Source of the DNA: Methylobacterium platani
GTDB taxonomy: Bacteria > Pseudomonadota > Alphaproteobacteria > Rhizobiales > Beijerinckiaceae
Assembly: GCF_001653715.1 (NCBI RefSeq)
Contig: NZ_LWHQ01000039.1
Span: 54,014-118,013, forward strand
Length of the DNA stretch: 64,000 bases
Reading direction: 5' to 3'
Part shown: piece after piece, positions 52,199-60,834 of the stretch
Layout of the letters: each line of letters opens with the position of its first letter
Position numbering within the stretch: position 1 is the first letter of the stretch
Notes under the pieces: model-generated
Told to the model about the DNA's origin: nothing
The model's input: the letters and a program-made list of their open reading frames with translations, nothing else
The model's database searches: none
Made by a program: the position numbers and the translations under genes

Positions 52199-52492
52199 TC
52201 AGTTGAAGCTCTCGGGATCGAGGCTCTCGGCCTCCATCCCGGCGCGGATGCGCGCGAAGGCCTCCTCCTCGGACATCTCGGTCTCGCGGGCGTAGACCAC
52301 GGCCGCCTGCCGGGCGAGGTCGATGAACAGGCGCCCCCAGGTGGCGGGGTCGTCGAAGGAGCGGCGCAGCGCGATGCTCACCGCGCCGTCGACCACGGCG
52401 GCGCGCAGGACCTCGATGCCGCCCTGCTCCAGGGCGTCGGGCGGGATGTCGAGGGCCTCGAAGCGGGGTGCGTCGTCGGTCATGCCGCTCAC
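52199..52492 (-). CDS. DUF5076 protein
   Basis: A 97-residue protein of the DUF5076 family, function unknown. Conserved segments are GGIEVLRAAVVDG, ALRRSFDDPATWGRLFIDLARQAA and ARIRAGMEAE. It overlaps the end of pdhB by four bases (ATGA type), indicating translational coupling with it. Confidence 0.75.
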   Translation of the reverse strand: MSGMTDDAPRFEALDIPPDALEQGGIEVLRAAVVDGAVSIALRRSFDDPATWGRLFIDLARQAAVVYARETEMSEEEAFARIRAGMEAESLDPESFN

Positions 52493-53940
52493 CGGTAGCA
52501 GACGGCCTTGGCCGCCTCGATCACCTCGGCGACGTTCGGCAGGGCGAGCTTTTCCAGGTTCGCCGCGTAGGGCATCGGCACGTCCTTGCCGGTGATGCGC
52601 AGGACCGGCGCGTCGAGATAGTCGAAGGCGTCGACCATCAGGCGGGCGGCGATCTCGGCGCCGATGCCGGATTGCGGGAAACCCTCCTCGACGGTGATGC
52701 AGCGGCCGGTCTTCTTCACCGAGGCGACCACCGTCTCGGAATCCATCGGCCGGATGGTGCGCAGGTCGATCACCTCGGCCTCGATCCCGGCCTCGGCGAG
52801 CTCGTGGGCGGCCTTGAGGGCGTAGGTCATGCCGATGCCGAACGAGACGATCGTCACGTCCTTGCCTTCACGGTGCACCTTGGCCTTGCCGATCGGCACC
52901 GTGAAGTCGTCGAGCTTCGGCACCGGGAAGGACTGGCCGTACAGGATCTCGTTCTCAAGGAAGACCACCGGGTTCGGATCGCGGATCGCGCTCTTCAGGA
53001 GGCCCTTCGCGTCGGAGGCGGTGTAGGGCATCACGACCTTCAGGCCCGGGACGTTGGAGTACCAGGCGGCGTAGTCGTGGCTGTGCTGGGCGCCGACCCG
53101 GGCCGCCGCGCCGTTGGGGCCGCGGAACACGATCGGGCAGCCGAGCTGGCCGCCGGACATGTAGAGGGTCTTGGCCGCCGAGTTGATGATCTGGTCGATC
53201 GCCTGCATGGCGAAGTTGAAGGTCATGAACTCGACGATGGGGCGCAGGCCCGTGAACGCCGCGCCGACGCCGACGCCGGCGAAGCCGTGCTCGGTGATCG
53301 GGGTGTCGACGACGCGCTTCGCGCCGAATTCCTGCAGCAGCCCTTGCGTGATCTTGTAGGCGCCCTGGTACTCGGCGACCTCCTCGCCCATCACGAAGAC
53401 CTTGTCGTCGCGGCGCATCTCCTCGGCCATCGCGTCGCGCAGGGCCTCGCGGACGGTCTGGGTCACCATCTCGGTGCCCTCGGGGATCTCGGCCATCGCC
53501 GGATCCTGGCCGCGATTGGTGATCACCGCCGGCGAGGCGGGCGTCTCGACCGGCTTGTCGTCGCCGGTCTTGGCGGCGGGAGCGGGGCGCTCGGCCTGGC
53601 CTTCGGCGTGCATATCTGGGGCGGGCGCCTTCTGGCCTTCCTCCCGACCCTTGCCGTTCGGCTTCGTCCCGCCGGCCTCGACGCTCGCCGGATCTTCGCC
53701 CTCGTCGGCGAGCACCGCGATCGGGGTGTTGACGGCGACGTTGTCGGTGCCGTCGGCGATCAGGATCTTGGCGAGCACGCCCTCGTCGACCGCCTCGACC
53801 TCCATGGTCGCCTTGTCGGTCTCGATCTCGGCCAGGATGTCGCCGGCCTTGACCGGGTCGCCCTCCTTCTTGAGCCACTTCGCGAGCTTGCCCTGCTCCA
53901 TCGTCGGCGAGAGAGCGGGCATCAGGATGTCGGTCGCCAT
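52489..53940 (-). CDS. pdhB: Pyruvate dehydrogenase E1 beta with lipoyl domain
   Basis: A 483-residue E1 beta subunit. The N-terminal 80 residues are a lipoyl domain with Lys43 in the same ETDKATMEVEA context as PdhC, an arrangement typical of alphaproteobacteria. A linker follows to about residue 155, and the transketolase-like domain begins at TVREALRDAMAEEMRRDDKV. Markers are MGEEVAEYQGAYKITQGLL and PGLKVVMPYTASDAKGLLKSAIRD. It pairs with PdhA to decarboxylate pyruvate using thiamine diphosphate. ATG 53940 is used; the frame continues 33 bases upstream. Confidence 0.95.
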   Translation of the reverse strand: MATDILMPALSPTMEQGKLAKWLKKEGDPVKAGDILAEIETDKATMEVEAVDEGVLAKILIADGTDNVAVNTPIAVLADEGEDPASVEAGGTKPNGKGREEGQKAPAPDMHAEGQAERPAPAAKTGDDKPVETPASPAVITNRGQDPAMAEIPEGTEMVTQTVREALRDAMAEEMRRDDKVFVMGEEVAEYQGAYKITQGLLQEFGAKRVVDTPITEHGFAGVGVGAAFTGLRPIVEFMTFNFAMQAIDQIINSAAKTLYMSGGQLGCPIVFRGPNGAAARVGAQHSHDYAAWYSNVPGLKVVMPYTASDAKGLLKSAIRDPNPVVFLENEILYGQSFPVPKLDDFTVPIGKAKVHREGKDVTIVSFGIGMTYALKAAHELAEAGIEAEVIDLRTIRPMDSETVVASVKKTGRCITVEEGFPQSGIGAEIAARLMVDAFDYLDAPVLRITGKDVPMPYAANLEKLALPNVAEVIEAAKAVCYR

Positions 53941-54051
53941 GGGGTACTCTGTCGATCCGGGAGTGGGGCGCACCGGGTCGGGCGCCGGCCGAAAGGGGCT
54001 AAGGCCGTCCGCGCGGGGCTCGGACGGCCGGGGGCGTTCAGAGCGGCGCGG

Positions 54052-55095
54052 TCAGAGCAGGATGTCGGTCCAGAGCTCGGACGGATCCGGCTCGGGATCG
54101 CTGGTGGCGAAGTCCGCCGACTCGTTCACGATCTCCCGCACCTTGGCGTCGACCGCCTTGATCTCGTCCTCCGCCACCTTGTGGGCCCCGAGCAGGCGCT
54201 TGCGGACCTGCTCGATCGGATCGGATTCCTCGCGCATCCGGGCGACTTCGTCCTTGGTCCGGTACTTGGCCGGATCGGACATCGAGTGGCCGCGGTAGCG
54301 GTAGGTCTGCATCTCCAGGATGTAGGGGCCTTCCCCGTCGCGGGCATGCGCGATCGCCCGCGTCGCCGCCTCGCGCACGGCGCGCACGTCCATGCCGTCG
54401 ACCTGCTCGCCCGGGATGCCGAAGGAGACGCCGCGCTTGGAAAAGTCGGTCTGGGCCGAGGCCCGCGAGACCGAGGTGCCCATGGCGTAGCGGTTGTTCT
54501 CGATCACGTAGACCACGGGCAGCTTCCACAGCTGCGCCATGTTGAAGCTCTCGTAGACCTGGCCCTGGTTGGCCGCGCCGTCGCCCATGTAGGTGAGGCT
54601 CACCGCGCCGTCGCCGCGGTACTTGTTGGCGAAGCCGATGCCGGTGCCGAGCGACACTTGCGCCCCGACGATGCCGTGGCCGCCATAGAAATTCTTCTCG
54701 CGGGAGAACATGTGCATCGAGCCGCCCTTGCCGCGGGAATAGCCTCCCTTGCGGCCGGTGAGCTCGGCCATCACGCCCTTCGGCTCCATGCCGCAGGCCA
54801 GCATATGGCCGTGGTCGCGGTAGCCGGTGATGACCTGGTCGCCGTCCTTCGAGGCCATCTGGACCCCGATCACCACGGCCTCCTGGCCGATATAGAGGTG
54901 GCAGAAGCCGCCGATCAGGCCCATCCCGTAGAGCTGGCCGGCCTTCTCCTCGAAGCGGCGGATCAGCAGCATCTCGCGATAGGCGTGCAGGTCCTCGTCC
55001 CGGCTGAAGGCCGGCACGTTCGAGGCCGAGGGCGGCGGGGCCGCCTTCTCGCGGGTCTTGTCGCTTCCGCGGCGCGCCTCTTTCGCGGCATCCAT
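54052..55095 (-). CDS. pdhA: Pyruvate dehydrogenase E1 alpha
   Basis: A 347-residue E1 alpha subunit. The thiamine-diphosphate motif starts GDGAANQGQVYESF and ends VIENN about 30 residues later. The substrate-side GGHGIVGAQVSLGTG and phosphorylation-loop region YRYRGHSMSDPAKYRTKDEV match the family. An N-terminal 28-residue Lys/Pro-rich tail precedes SRDEDLHAYREMLLIRRFEE. ATG 55095 has GGGAGG at six bases; a GTG at 55101 in frame is less likely. It heads the pdh operon, with an ftsB-type gene upstream. Confidence 0.95.
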   Translation of the reverse strand: MDAAKEARRGSDKTREKAAPPPSASNVPAFSRDEDLHAYREMLLIRRFEEKAGQLYGMGLIGGFCHLYIGQEAVVIGVQMASKDGDQVITGYRDHGHMLACGMEPKGVMAELTGRKGGYSRGKGGSMHMFSREKNFYGGHGIVGAQVSLGTGIGFANKYRGDGAVSLTYMGDGAANQGQVYESFNMAQLWKLPVVYVIENNRYAMGTSVSRASAQTDFSKRGVSFGIPGEQVDGMDVRAVREAATRAIAHARDGEGPYILEMQTYRYRGHSMSDPAKYRTKDEVARMREESDPIEQVRKRLLGAHKVAEDEIKAVDAKVREIVNESADFATSDPEPDPSELWTDILL

Positions 55096-55206
55096 CGGCA
55101 CCCTCCCGGCTGCATCCCTTATGGGAGCGTTTCTAGGGCAGGTGGCCTCGCAAATCGAGCGGTCCGGGACGTAAAAGCCGCCGGCTTCGGGTCGCTTCGC
55201 CGGCTT

Positions 55207-55518
55207 TCAGGGGTCGATGACGACGACGTCGTTCGGGTGGACGCGGCCGAGCACGACCCGGGCGCGCTCCTCCAGGAGGTCGCGGTCGATCTGGTCGCTG
55301 CGCAGCAGCGCCACCCGGCGTTCCCACTCGCCCCGGTCGGCCTTGGTGGCGTCGAGCTCCTGCTGCAGGCCGTAGGCCTGGATCTTCAGGGCCCGCTTGG
55401 CCTCGAGGCCGCGGCTTCCGCTCTCGGCCTCGTGCAGGAAGTAGCCGACCACGAGGATCGACACGGCGTAGAGGCCGAGCGGCAACAGGACGGCACGGGC
55501 GCGACGACGGACTACCAT
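55207..55518 (-). CDS. ftsB: Septum formation initiator (FtsB/DivIC family)
   Basis: A 103-residue bitopic membrane protein. A transmembrane helix lies at residues 11-29 (LLPLGLYAVSILVVGYFL), followed by a coiled coil (residues 36-75) and the family end DLLEERARVVLGRVHPNDVV. It is a component of the divisome FtsQBL complex. Position between enolase/AraC and pdhA fits the conserved alphaproteobacterial order. Confidence 0.85.
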   Translation of the reverse strand: MVVRRRARAVLLPLGLYAVSILVVGYFLHEAESGSRGLEAKRALKIQAYGLQQELDATKADRGEWERRVALLRSDQIDRDLLEERARVVLGRVHPNDVVVIDP

Positions 55519-55870
55519 GCGGGGAAGGATGGGGCGGGAGGGTTAAGGAAGGCGTAAAGGGGCTTCCGGTCGCCAAGGCTCTTGTGAGGCAGGTTTGTCC
55601 CGAACACCTTCGAAAGACGAGAATGGCGCGGGAACCCCTCTCCAGGCGATGCCGGGCTTGCCCGGTATCGCTGCAAGGTGTGGGAGAGGGGTAGGGGTGA
55701 GGGTGGCTCGGCTTCCGTGTAAAGCTGACAGCATCGAGCCGCGCAGCTCGACGGGTCAGGGTCATTGCGGAAGCCGAGCCACCCTCACCCCCGGCCCCTC
55801 TCCCAAACGGGAGAGGGGAGACACGCGCCTCGTCTTGCACTGATCAGTTTTCATCGAGGGCGGTGTGACG
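55519..55870. other. 352-bp intergenic region with repeat element
   Basis: No gene is seen. The region contains a short hairpin (around 55647-55672) and a long inverted repeat at 55682-55804. It separates ftsB from an antitoxin-like gene on the other strand, and I see no toxin-type open frame. Confidence 0.6.
55682..55804. repeat. Long inverted repeat, about 36-bp arms
   Basis: Arms at 55682-55717 and 55768-55804, rich in GAGGGTGGCTCGGC and the complement, pair over nearly their full length around a 50-base centre. Its outer GGGAGAGGGG motif is related to that of the 49988 element, suggesting one repeat family. Confidence 0.8.
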
Positions 55871-56170
55871 ATGCCGCTGGAGACCCCTCCGGACGACACG
55901 GCGGAGCACCTGAGAACCGACGAGGACGTCGCCCTTTACATCGAGGCGGTGCTGGAGGATGGCGACCCGGCGCTGATCCGCGACGCCATCGGGATCGTCG
56001 CCCGCGCCCGCGGGATGAGCCGGATCGCCCGCGAGACGGGTCTGAGCCGCGAGAGCCTGCACAAGGCGCTCTCGCAGACCGGCAATCCGAGCTTCGAGAC
56101 CGTGCGGGCGGTGTTGCAGGCGCTGGGCCTGCAGCTCGGCATGACGCGGGCCGACAAACCGGCGGCGTGA
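55871..56170 (+). CDS. Orphan antitoxin-like DNA-binding protein (HigA2 type)
   Basis: A 99-residue helix-turn-helix protein of the addiction-module antidote type (TIGR02684-like). The pattern DEDVALYIEAVLEDGD...LIRDAIGIVARARGMSRIARETGLSRESLHKALSQTGNP is typical. Such antitoxins normally follow a RelE/HigB toxin gene, but no toxin is encoded on either side. GTG 55865 is an alternative start. Confidence 0.7.
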   Translation: MPLETPPDDTAEHLRTDEDVALYIEAVLEDGDPALIRDAIGIVARARGMSRIARETGLSRESLHKALSQTGNPSFETVRAVLQALGLQLGMTRADKPAA

Positions 56171-56186
56171 CGCCGTCCGCACAAGC

Positions 56187-57053
56187 TCACGCCGCCCCCC
56201 GCCACGCCGCCGGCGTGAGGCCGGTCGCCTGGGCGAAGCGGCGGGTGAAGTGGCTCTGCGAGGCGAAGCCGCAGGCGAGCGCGACCTCGGCGAGGCTCAT
56301 GCGTCCCTCAGACACCAGATCCTTGGCCCTGGCGATCCGCCGCTCGGTCACGTAGCGGTGCGGCGCCAGGCCGAAGCTCGCCTTGAACATTTTGGCGAAG
56401 TGGAAGGTGCTCAGGCCGGCCTCGTCGGCCAGCACCTCGAGGGTCAGGGCCTCGGCGAGCCGCGCCTCGACCAGCTCGGCGACGCGGCGGCGGACCGCAG
56501 GCGCGAGGCCGCCCTTCACCGCCGTCCGTCCGCCCGGGCCGGCATGACGCCGCAGCAGGGCGTGGAGCAGGAGGTGGCAGGCGGAGCCGAGCGCCATCCG
56601 GTCGGCGCCCGCCGCCCAGTCGAGGGGCAGCACGGCGCCGCGCATCAGCATCGCGGTGGCGGGATCCTCGGCGAAGGTCAGCTCGCGCAGCGAGACCGCG
56701 CGGGGATCGAGGTCGAGGGCGCTCACCGCCTGGTAGGCCAGGGTCTCGGGCGCGACGTAGAGGTGGAGCATCCGCAGGGGACCGCCGATCAGCCACCGGC
56801 TCTCGTGGCCGGCGGGCAGCAGGCAGAGCCGGTCCGGCCCGCCGCCCGACACGGCGCCGTCCTCGCGCACCACGCCCTCGCCGCCCTCGAGGTAGAGGCT
56901 CAGGGTGTGGTGGTCCGGCCGGTCGTAGCGGGCGCGGTTGTCGCGGTTGTGCCACTCGGCGAGCGACAGGCCGCGCCCGATCTCGGCCCTGCGCAGGAGC
57001 GCCGCACCGGTGCGGGACAGGGCGTCGTGGACGTCGGGATTCGGCTCGGTCAT
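56187..57053 (-). CDS. AraC-family transcription regulator
   Basis: A 288-residue regulator. The N-terminal part is a cupin-like sensor domain (residues 30-180). The C-terminal AraC DNA-binding domain has two helix-turn-helix units: LTLEVLADEAGLSTFHFAKMF and LAEVALACGFASQSHFTRRF. The effector is unknown. It is divergent from a DMT exporter gene and a 21-bp-phased direct repeat lies between the starts. Confidence 0.85.
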   Translation of the reverse strand: MTEPNPDVHDALSRTGAALLRRAEIGRGLSLAEWHNRDNRARYDRPDHHTLSLYLEGGEGVVREDGAVSGGGPDRLCLLPAGHESRWLIGGPLRMLHLYVAPETLAYQAVSALDLDPRAVSLRELTFAEDPATAMLMRGAVLPLDWAAGADRMALGSACHLLLHALLRRHAGPGGRTAVKGGLAPAVRRRVAELVEARLAEALTLEVLADEAGLSTFHFAKMFKASFGLAPHRYVTERRIARAKDLVSEGRMSLAEVALACGFASQSHFTRRFAQATGLTPAAWRGAA

Positions 57054-57140
57054 GGGCGGGGATCGAGGATCTGTGTCCGGACCGTAGCGGTCGGGCACGG
57101 GCGGCGGCAACGCGGCAGTCCCGGGAATGCCGCAGGATCC

Positions 57141-57178
57141 CGATGAAAGCCCCCAAGATCGCGATGAAAGCCCCAAGA
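57141..57178. promoter_or_regulatory. Direct repeats, candidate AraC-type operator
   Basis: CGATGAAAGCCCCCAAGA (57141-57158) and CGATGAAAGCCCCAAGA (57162-57178) are direct repeats with a 21-bp period, differing by one C. AraC-family dimers bind such direct repeats. It lies 88 bases from the AraC start and 93 bases from the exporter start. Confidence 0.55.
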
Positions 57179-57270
57179 ATGGACAACGCCGCCACAGGAT
57201 CGGGGAAGCCGGCCGGGCCGGCGCCGTCTATCCGGGAGCCTCCCGCCCCCGACCGGACACCGAGACGACC

Positions 57271-58188
57271 GTGACCGCCTTCCTGTACGCCCTCACCGTG
57301 CTCATCTGGGGCACGACCTGGATCGCCATCAAGCACCAGCTCGGCTCCGTCGCCTTCGAGGCGTCGATCGTCTACCGCTTCGCGCTCGCCGGCCTCGTCC
57401 TGGCCGGCGCGCTCGCCCTCACCGGGCGGCTCAAGCCCATCCCGTGGCGGCACCAGCCCTTCGTGCTGCTGCAGGCGCTCTGCCTGTTCTCGTGCAACTT
57501 CGTCTGCTTCTACCTGGCGACGCGCTCGGTCCCGAGCGGGATCGTCTCGGTGGTCTTCTCCGCCGCGACCGTGTTCAACGTCGCCAACGCCTATCTCTTC
57601 CACCGTCGCCGCCCGGCGCCGCGGATCCTCGCCGGGGCGGTCATCGGGCTTCTCGGCATCGCCTGCCTGTTCCGGGACACGCTGGTGGGCACCGCCCTCG
57701 ACCGGGACACCGCGATCGGCCTCGGCCTGGCGCTGCTCGGCACCTGGTTCTTCTCGGCCGGCAACCTCGTCTCGGCCCGCAACCAGCGCCACGGGCTCCC
57801 GGTCGCCACGGTGAACGCCTACGGGATGCTGGTCGGCGCCGCACTGGTGGCGGCGGTCGCCGTCGCGCTCGGCGTGCCGTTCGGCTTCGATCCGTCGCCG
57901 GCTTACGTTGGGGCGCTGCTCTACCTGGCGATTCCCGGCTCGGTGATCGGCTTCACCGCCTACCTGACCGTGGTGCAGCGGATCGGGCCCGAGAAGGCGG
58001 CCTACATGACCGTGCTGTTCCCGGTCGTAGCGCTGACGATCTCGGTCTTCGCGGAAGGCTACCGGGTGACGCCGCTCGCGGGCCTCGGCTTCGCCCTGGT
58101 GCTCGCCGGCAACGTCGCGGTGTTCGCGCCGCGGCTCACCTTGCGCGCCCAACGAAAAGGCCGCCCGGAGGCGGCCTGCGAGGCGTGA
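57271..58188 (+). CDS. DMT-superfamily transporter (EamA)
   Basis: A 305-residue membrane protein with ten predicted helices in two EamA repeats. The N terminus LTVLIWGTTWIAIKHQLGSV and PGSVIGFTAYLTVVQRIGPEKAAYMTVLFPVVALTIS in the second repeat are typical. The substrate is unknown, probably an amino acid or metabolite. The GTG at 57271 opens the first helix. It is divergent from the AraC regulator. Its final codons encode, on the other strand, an intrinsic terminator for enolase. Confidence 0.85.
   Translation: MTAFLYALTVLIWGTTWIAIKHQLGSVAFEASIVYRFALAGLVLAGALALTGRLKPIPWRHQPFVLLQALCLFSCNFVCFYLATRSVPSGIVSVVFSAATVFNVANAYLFHRRRPAPRILAGAVIGLLGIACLFRDTLVGTALDRDTAIGLGLALLGTWFFSAGNLVSARNQRHGLPVATVNAYGMLVGAALVAAVAVALGVPFGFDPSPAYVGALLYLAIPGSVIGFTAYLTVVQRIGPEKAAYMTVLFPVVALTISVFAEGYRVTPLAGLGFALVLAGNVAVFAPRLTLRAQRKGRPEAACEA
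58155..58177 (-). terminator. Intrinsic terminator for eno, inside the DMT gene
   Basis: Read on the minus strand, 8-bp arms AGGCCGCC and GGCGGCCT around a 4-base loop are followed by TTTT. It lies about 60 bases after the enolase stop and within the last 11 codons of the converging transporter gene. Confidence 0.65.
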
Positions 58189-58238
58189 CGCGGTCGTCGG
58201 GCGGGGGAGGGGCGCCCGGCGCCCCTCCACCACGAGGA

Positions 58239-59519
<1,281 letters not shown>

Positions 59520-59691
59520 GAGAGGATCTCTCGGGCAGGCTTTACGGCGTTCGCGCGGCTTATCGGCCAAGATGCCGCCTGCGGCAAGCCGTCCAAGGGT
59601 GGGGCGTCGCCGGCGCCGGGGGAGAATCGCGGGACGCTCCCGCGCGGGGCCGATGGTTTCGCGCGGGCCCGCGCGGGTCTATAGGTCGGGC

Positions 59692-60183
59692 ATGACGCAA
59701 GACATCCGCCAAGACATCCGCCAAGACGACATCGCGCACCACGCCCGGCAGCTCGGGCAGCCCGTCGCCGCGCCGCGCTCGCCCGAGGAAGCCCAGCTCG
59801 ACCGCGTGCCGAACCCGCACCCGGACACCGATTACTGCGCCCGCTTCACCGTACCGGAATTCACCTCGCTCTGCCCGGTGACCGGCCAGCCCGACTTCGC
59901 CATCCTGGTGATCGACTACGTGCCGGACCAGTGGCTGGTCGAGTCGAAGTCGCTGAAGCTCTACCTGCACAGTTTTCGCGATCACGGCGCCTTCCACGAG
60001 GATTGCACCGTCGGCATCGGCCGCCGGCTGACCGCGCTCCTGGAGCCGCGGTACCTGCGCATCGGCGGCTACTGGTACCCCCGCGGCGGCATCCCGATCG
60101 ACGTGTTCTGGCAGACCGGTACCCCGCCGGCCTCGGTCTGGCTGCCCGACCAGGGCGTGCCGCCGTATCGCGCGCGGGGCTGA
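59692..60183 (+). CDS. queF: 7-cyano-7-deazaguanine reductase
   Basis: A 163-residue type I QueF, which reduces preQ0 to preQ1 with NADPH in queuosine synthesis. The catalytic Cys61 and Asp68 are in FTSLCPVTGQPDFAIL; VESKSLKLYLHSFRDHGAFHEDC is the second signature with the substrate Glu and His. The first 14 residues contain a short DIRQDIRQD repeat encoded by a direct repeat. No preQ1 riboswitch is evident upstream. Confidence 0.93.
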   Translation: MTQDIRQDIRQDDIAHHARQLGQPVAAPRSPEEAQLDRVPNPHPDTDYCARFTVPEFTSLCPVTGQPDFAILVIDYVPDQWLVESKSLKLYLHSFRDHGAFHEDCTVGIGRRLTALLEPRYLRIGGYWYPRGGIPIDVFWQTGTPPASVWLPDQGVPPYRARG

Positions 60184-60212
60184 CGCCCGCGAGAGCCGAC
60201 GCGCACGAAGAA

Positions 60213-60238
60213 GGGCGGCCGGGTTTCCCCGGCCGCCC
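60213..60238. terminator. Terminator hairpin between queF and the Gly/Tyr-rich gene
   Basis: Perfect 11-bp arms (GGGCGGCCGGG at 60213-60223, complement at 60228-60238) enclose TTTC between two convergent genes. GC content is high, with no T-run. Confidence 0.6.
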
Positions 60239-60263
60239 CCGCGACTCTCGTCCGTGTCAGGCC

Positions 60264-60599
60264 TCAGTAGCCGTAGCCATACCCGTAGGCCGGGGCCGGG
60301 GCGCCGTAGCCATACCCGTAGCCGTTGCGGCGGGCCGCATCGGCCGCGGCGGCCGCACCGATCGCCCCCACGGCGGCGCCGGCGATGCCGAGGCCGACCG
60401 CGGCGCCCGGCGAGATGCCGCGGCGACGGGCACCGTAGGCGTAGGGCCGGCCGGCATAGCCGCGGCCGTAGCCGTGACCGTATCCACCATGGCCGTAGCC
60501 GTGGCCGCGCCAGCCCTGGGCTTGCGCCGGCGAGGGCGCGACGGTGGACATGGCGCCGAGGGCGACGGCGAGGGCCGGAATGATCGCCAGCTTGCGCAT
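60264..60599 (-). CDS. Small secreted Gly/Tyr-rich protein
   Basis: A 111-residue protein with a Sec signal (residues 1-28, ending AQAQG). Gly-His-Tyr repeats (GHGYGHGGYGHGYGRGY) occupy the N-terminal mature part, then a hydrophobic Gly/Ala helix (SPGAAVGLGIAGAAVGAIGAAAAADA, a glycine-zipper-like segment), then GYGYGYG repeats at the end. The function is unknown. A perfect EcfG promoter lies 41-65 bases upstream of ATG 60599. Confidence 0.75.
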   Translation of the reverse strand: MRKLAIIPALAVALGAMSTVAPSPAQAQGWRGHGYGHGGYGHGYGRGYAGRPYAYGARRRGISPGAAVGLGIAGAAVGAIGAAAAADAARRNGYGYGYGAPAPAYGYGYGY

Positions 60600-60639
60600 C
60601 GTTGATCTCCTGCTTTCGTTCAAGCCATATGACCCCGAC

Positions 60640-60664
60640 AACGACCTTGGCGGGGAAGAGTTCC
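60640..60664 (-). promoter_or_regulatory. Perfect EcfG (general stress) promoter
   Basis: On the minus strand GGAAC (60664-60660), 16 bases, CGTT (60643-60640), an exact consensus match. It lies 41 bases upstream of the Gly/Tyr-rich protein start, leaving a leader of roughly 35 bases. Confidence 0.7.
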
Positions 60665-60834
60665 CGCAATCGCGTCGCCGCGTCGGCCCTCCCGTCCTGT
60701 GCCGGATCCTGGGCGAGGCCGCCGCGACGGGTCGGCGTGACTGGCCCTGATCCTCGCGCCCGGCACCTGAATTCCGGATGAACTTGAAATTCGCCCGGGC
60801 CGGGAACCAAATCGCATTCCGGCCGGGCGGATCG

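Noticed and set aside
52489..53940. Lipoyl domain on PdhB as a novel fusion
   Set aside because: This arrangement is a known alphaproteobacterial feature.
59520..59691. preQ1 riboswitch before queF
   Set aside because: No recognisable pseudoknot aptamer or adenine-rich tail is seen, and the leader is GC-rich without one.
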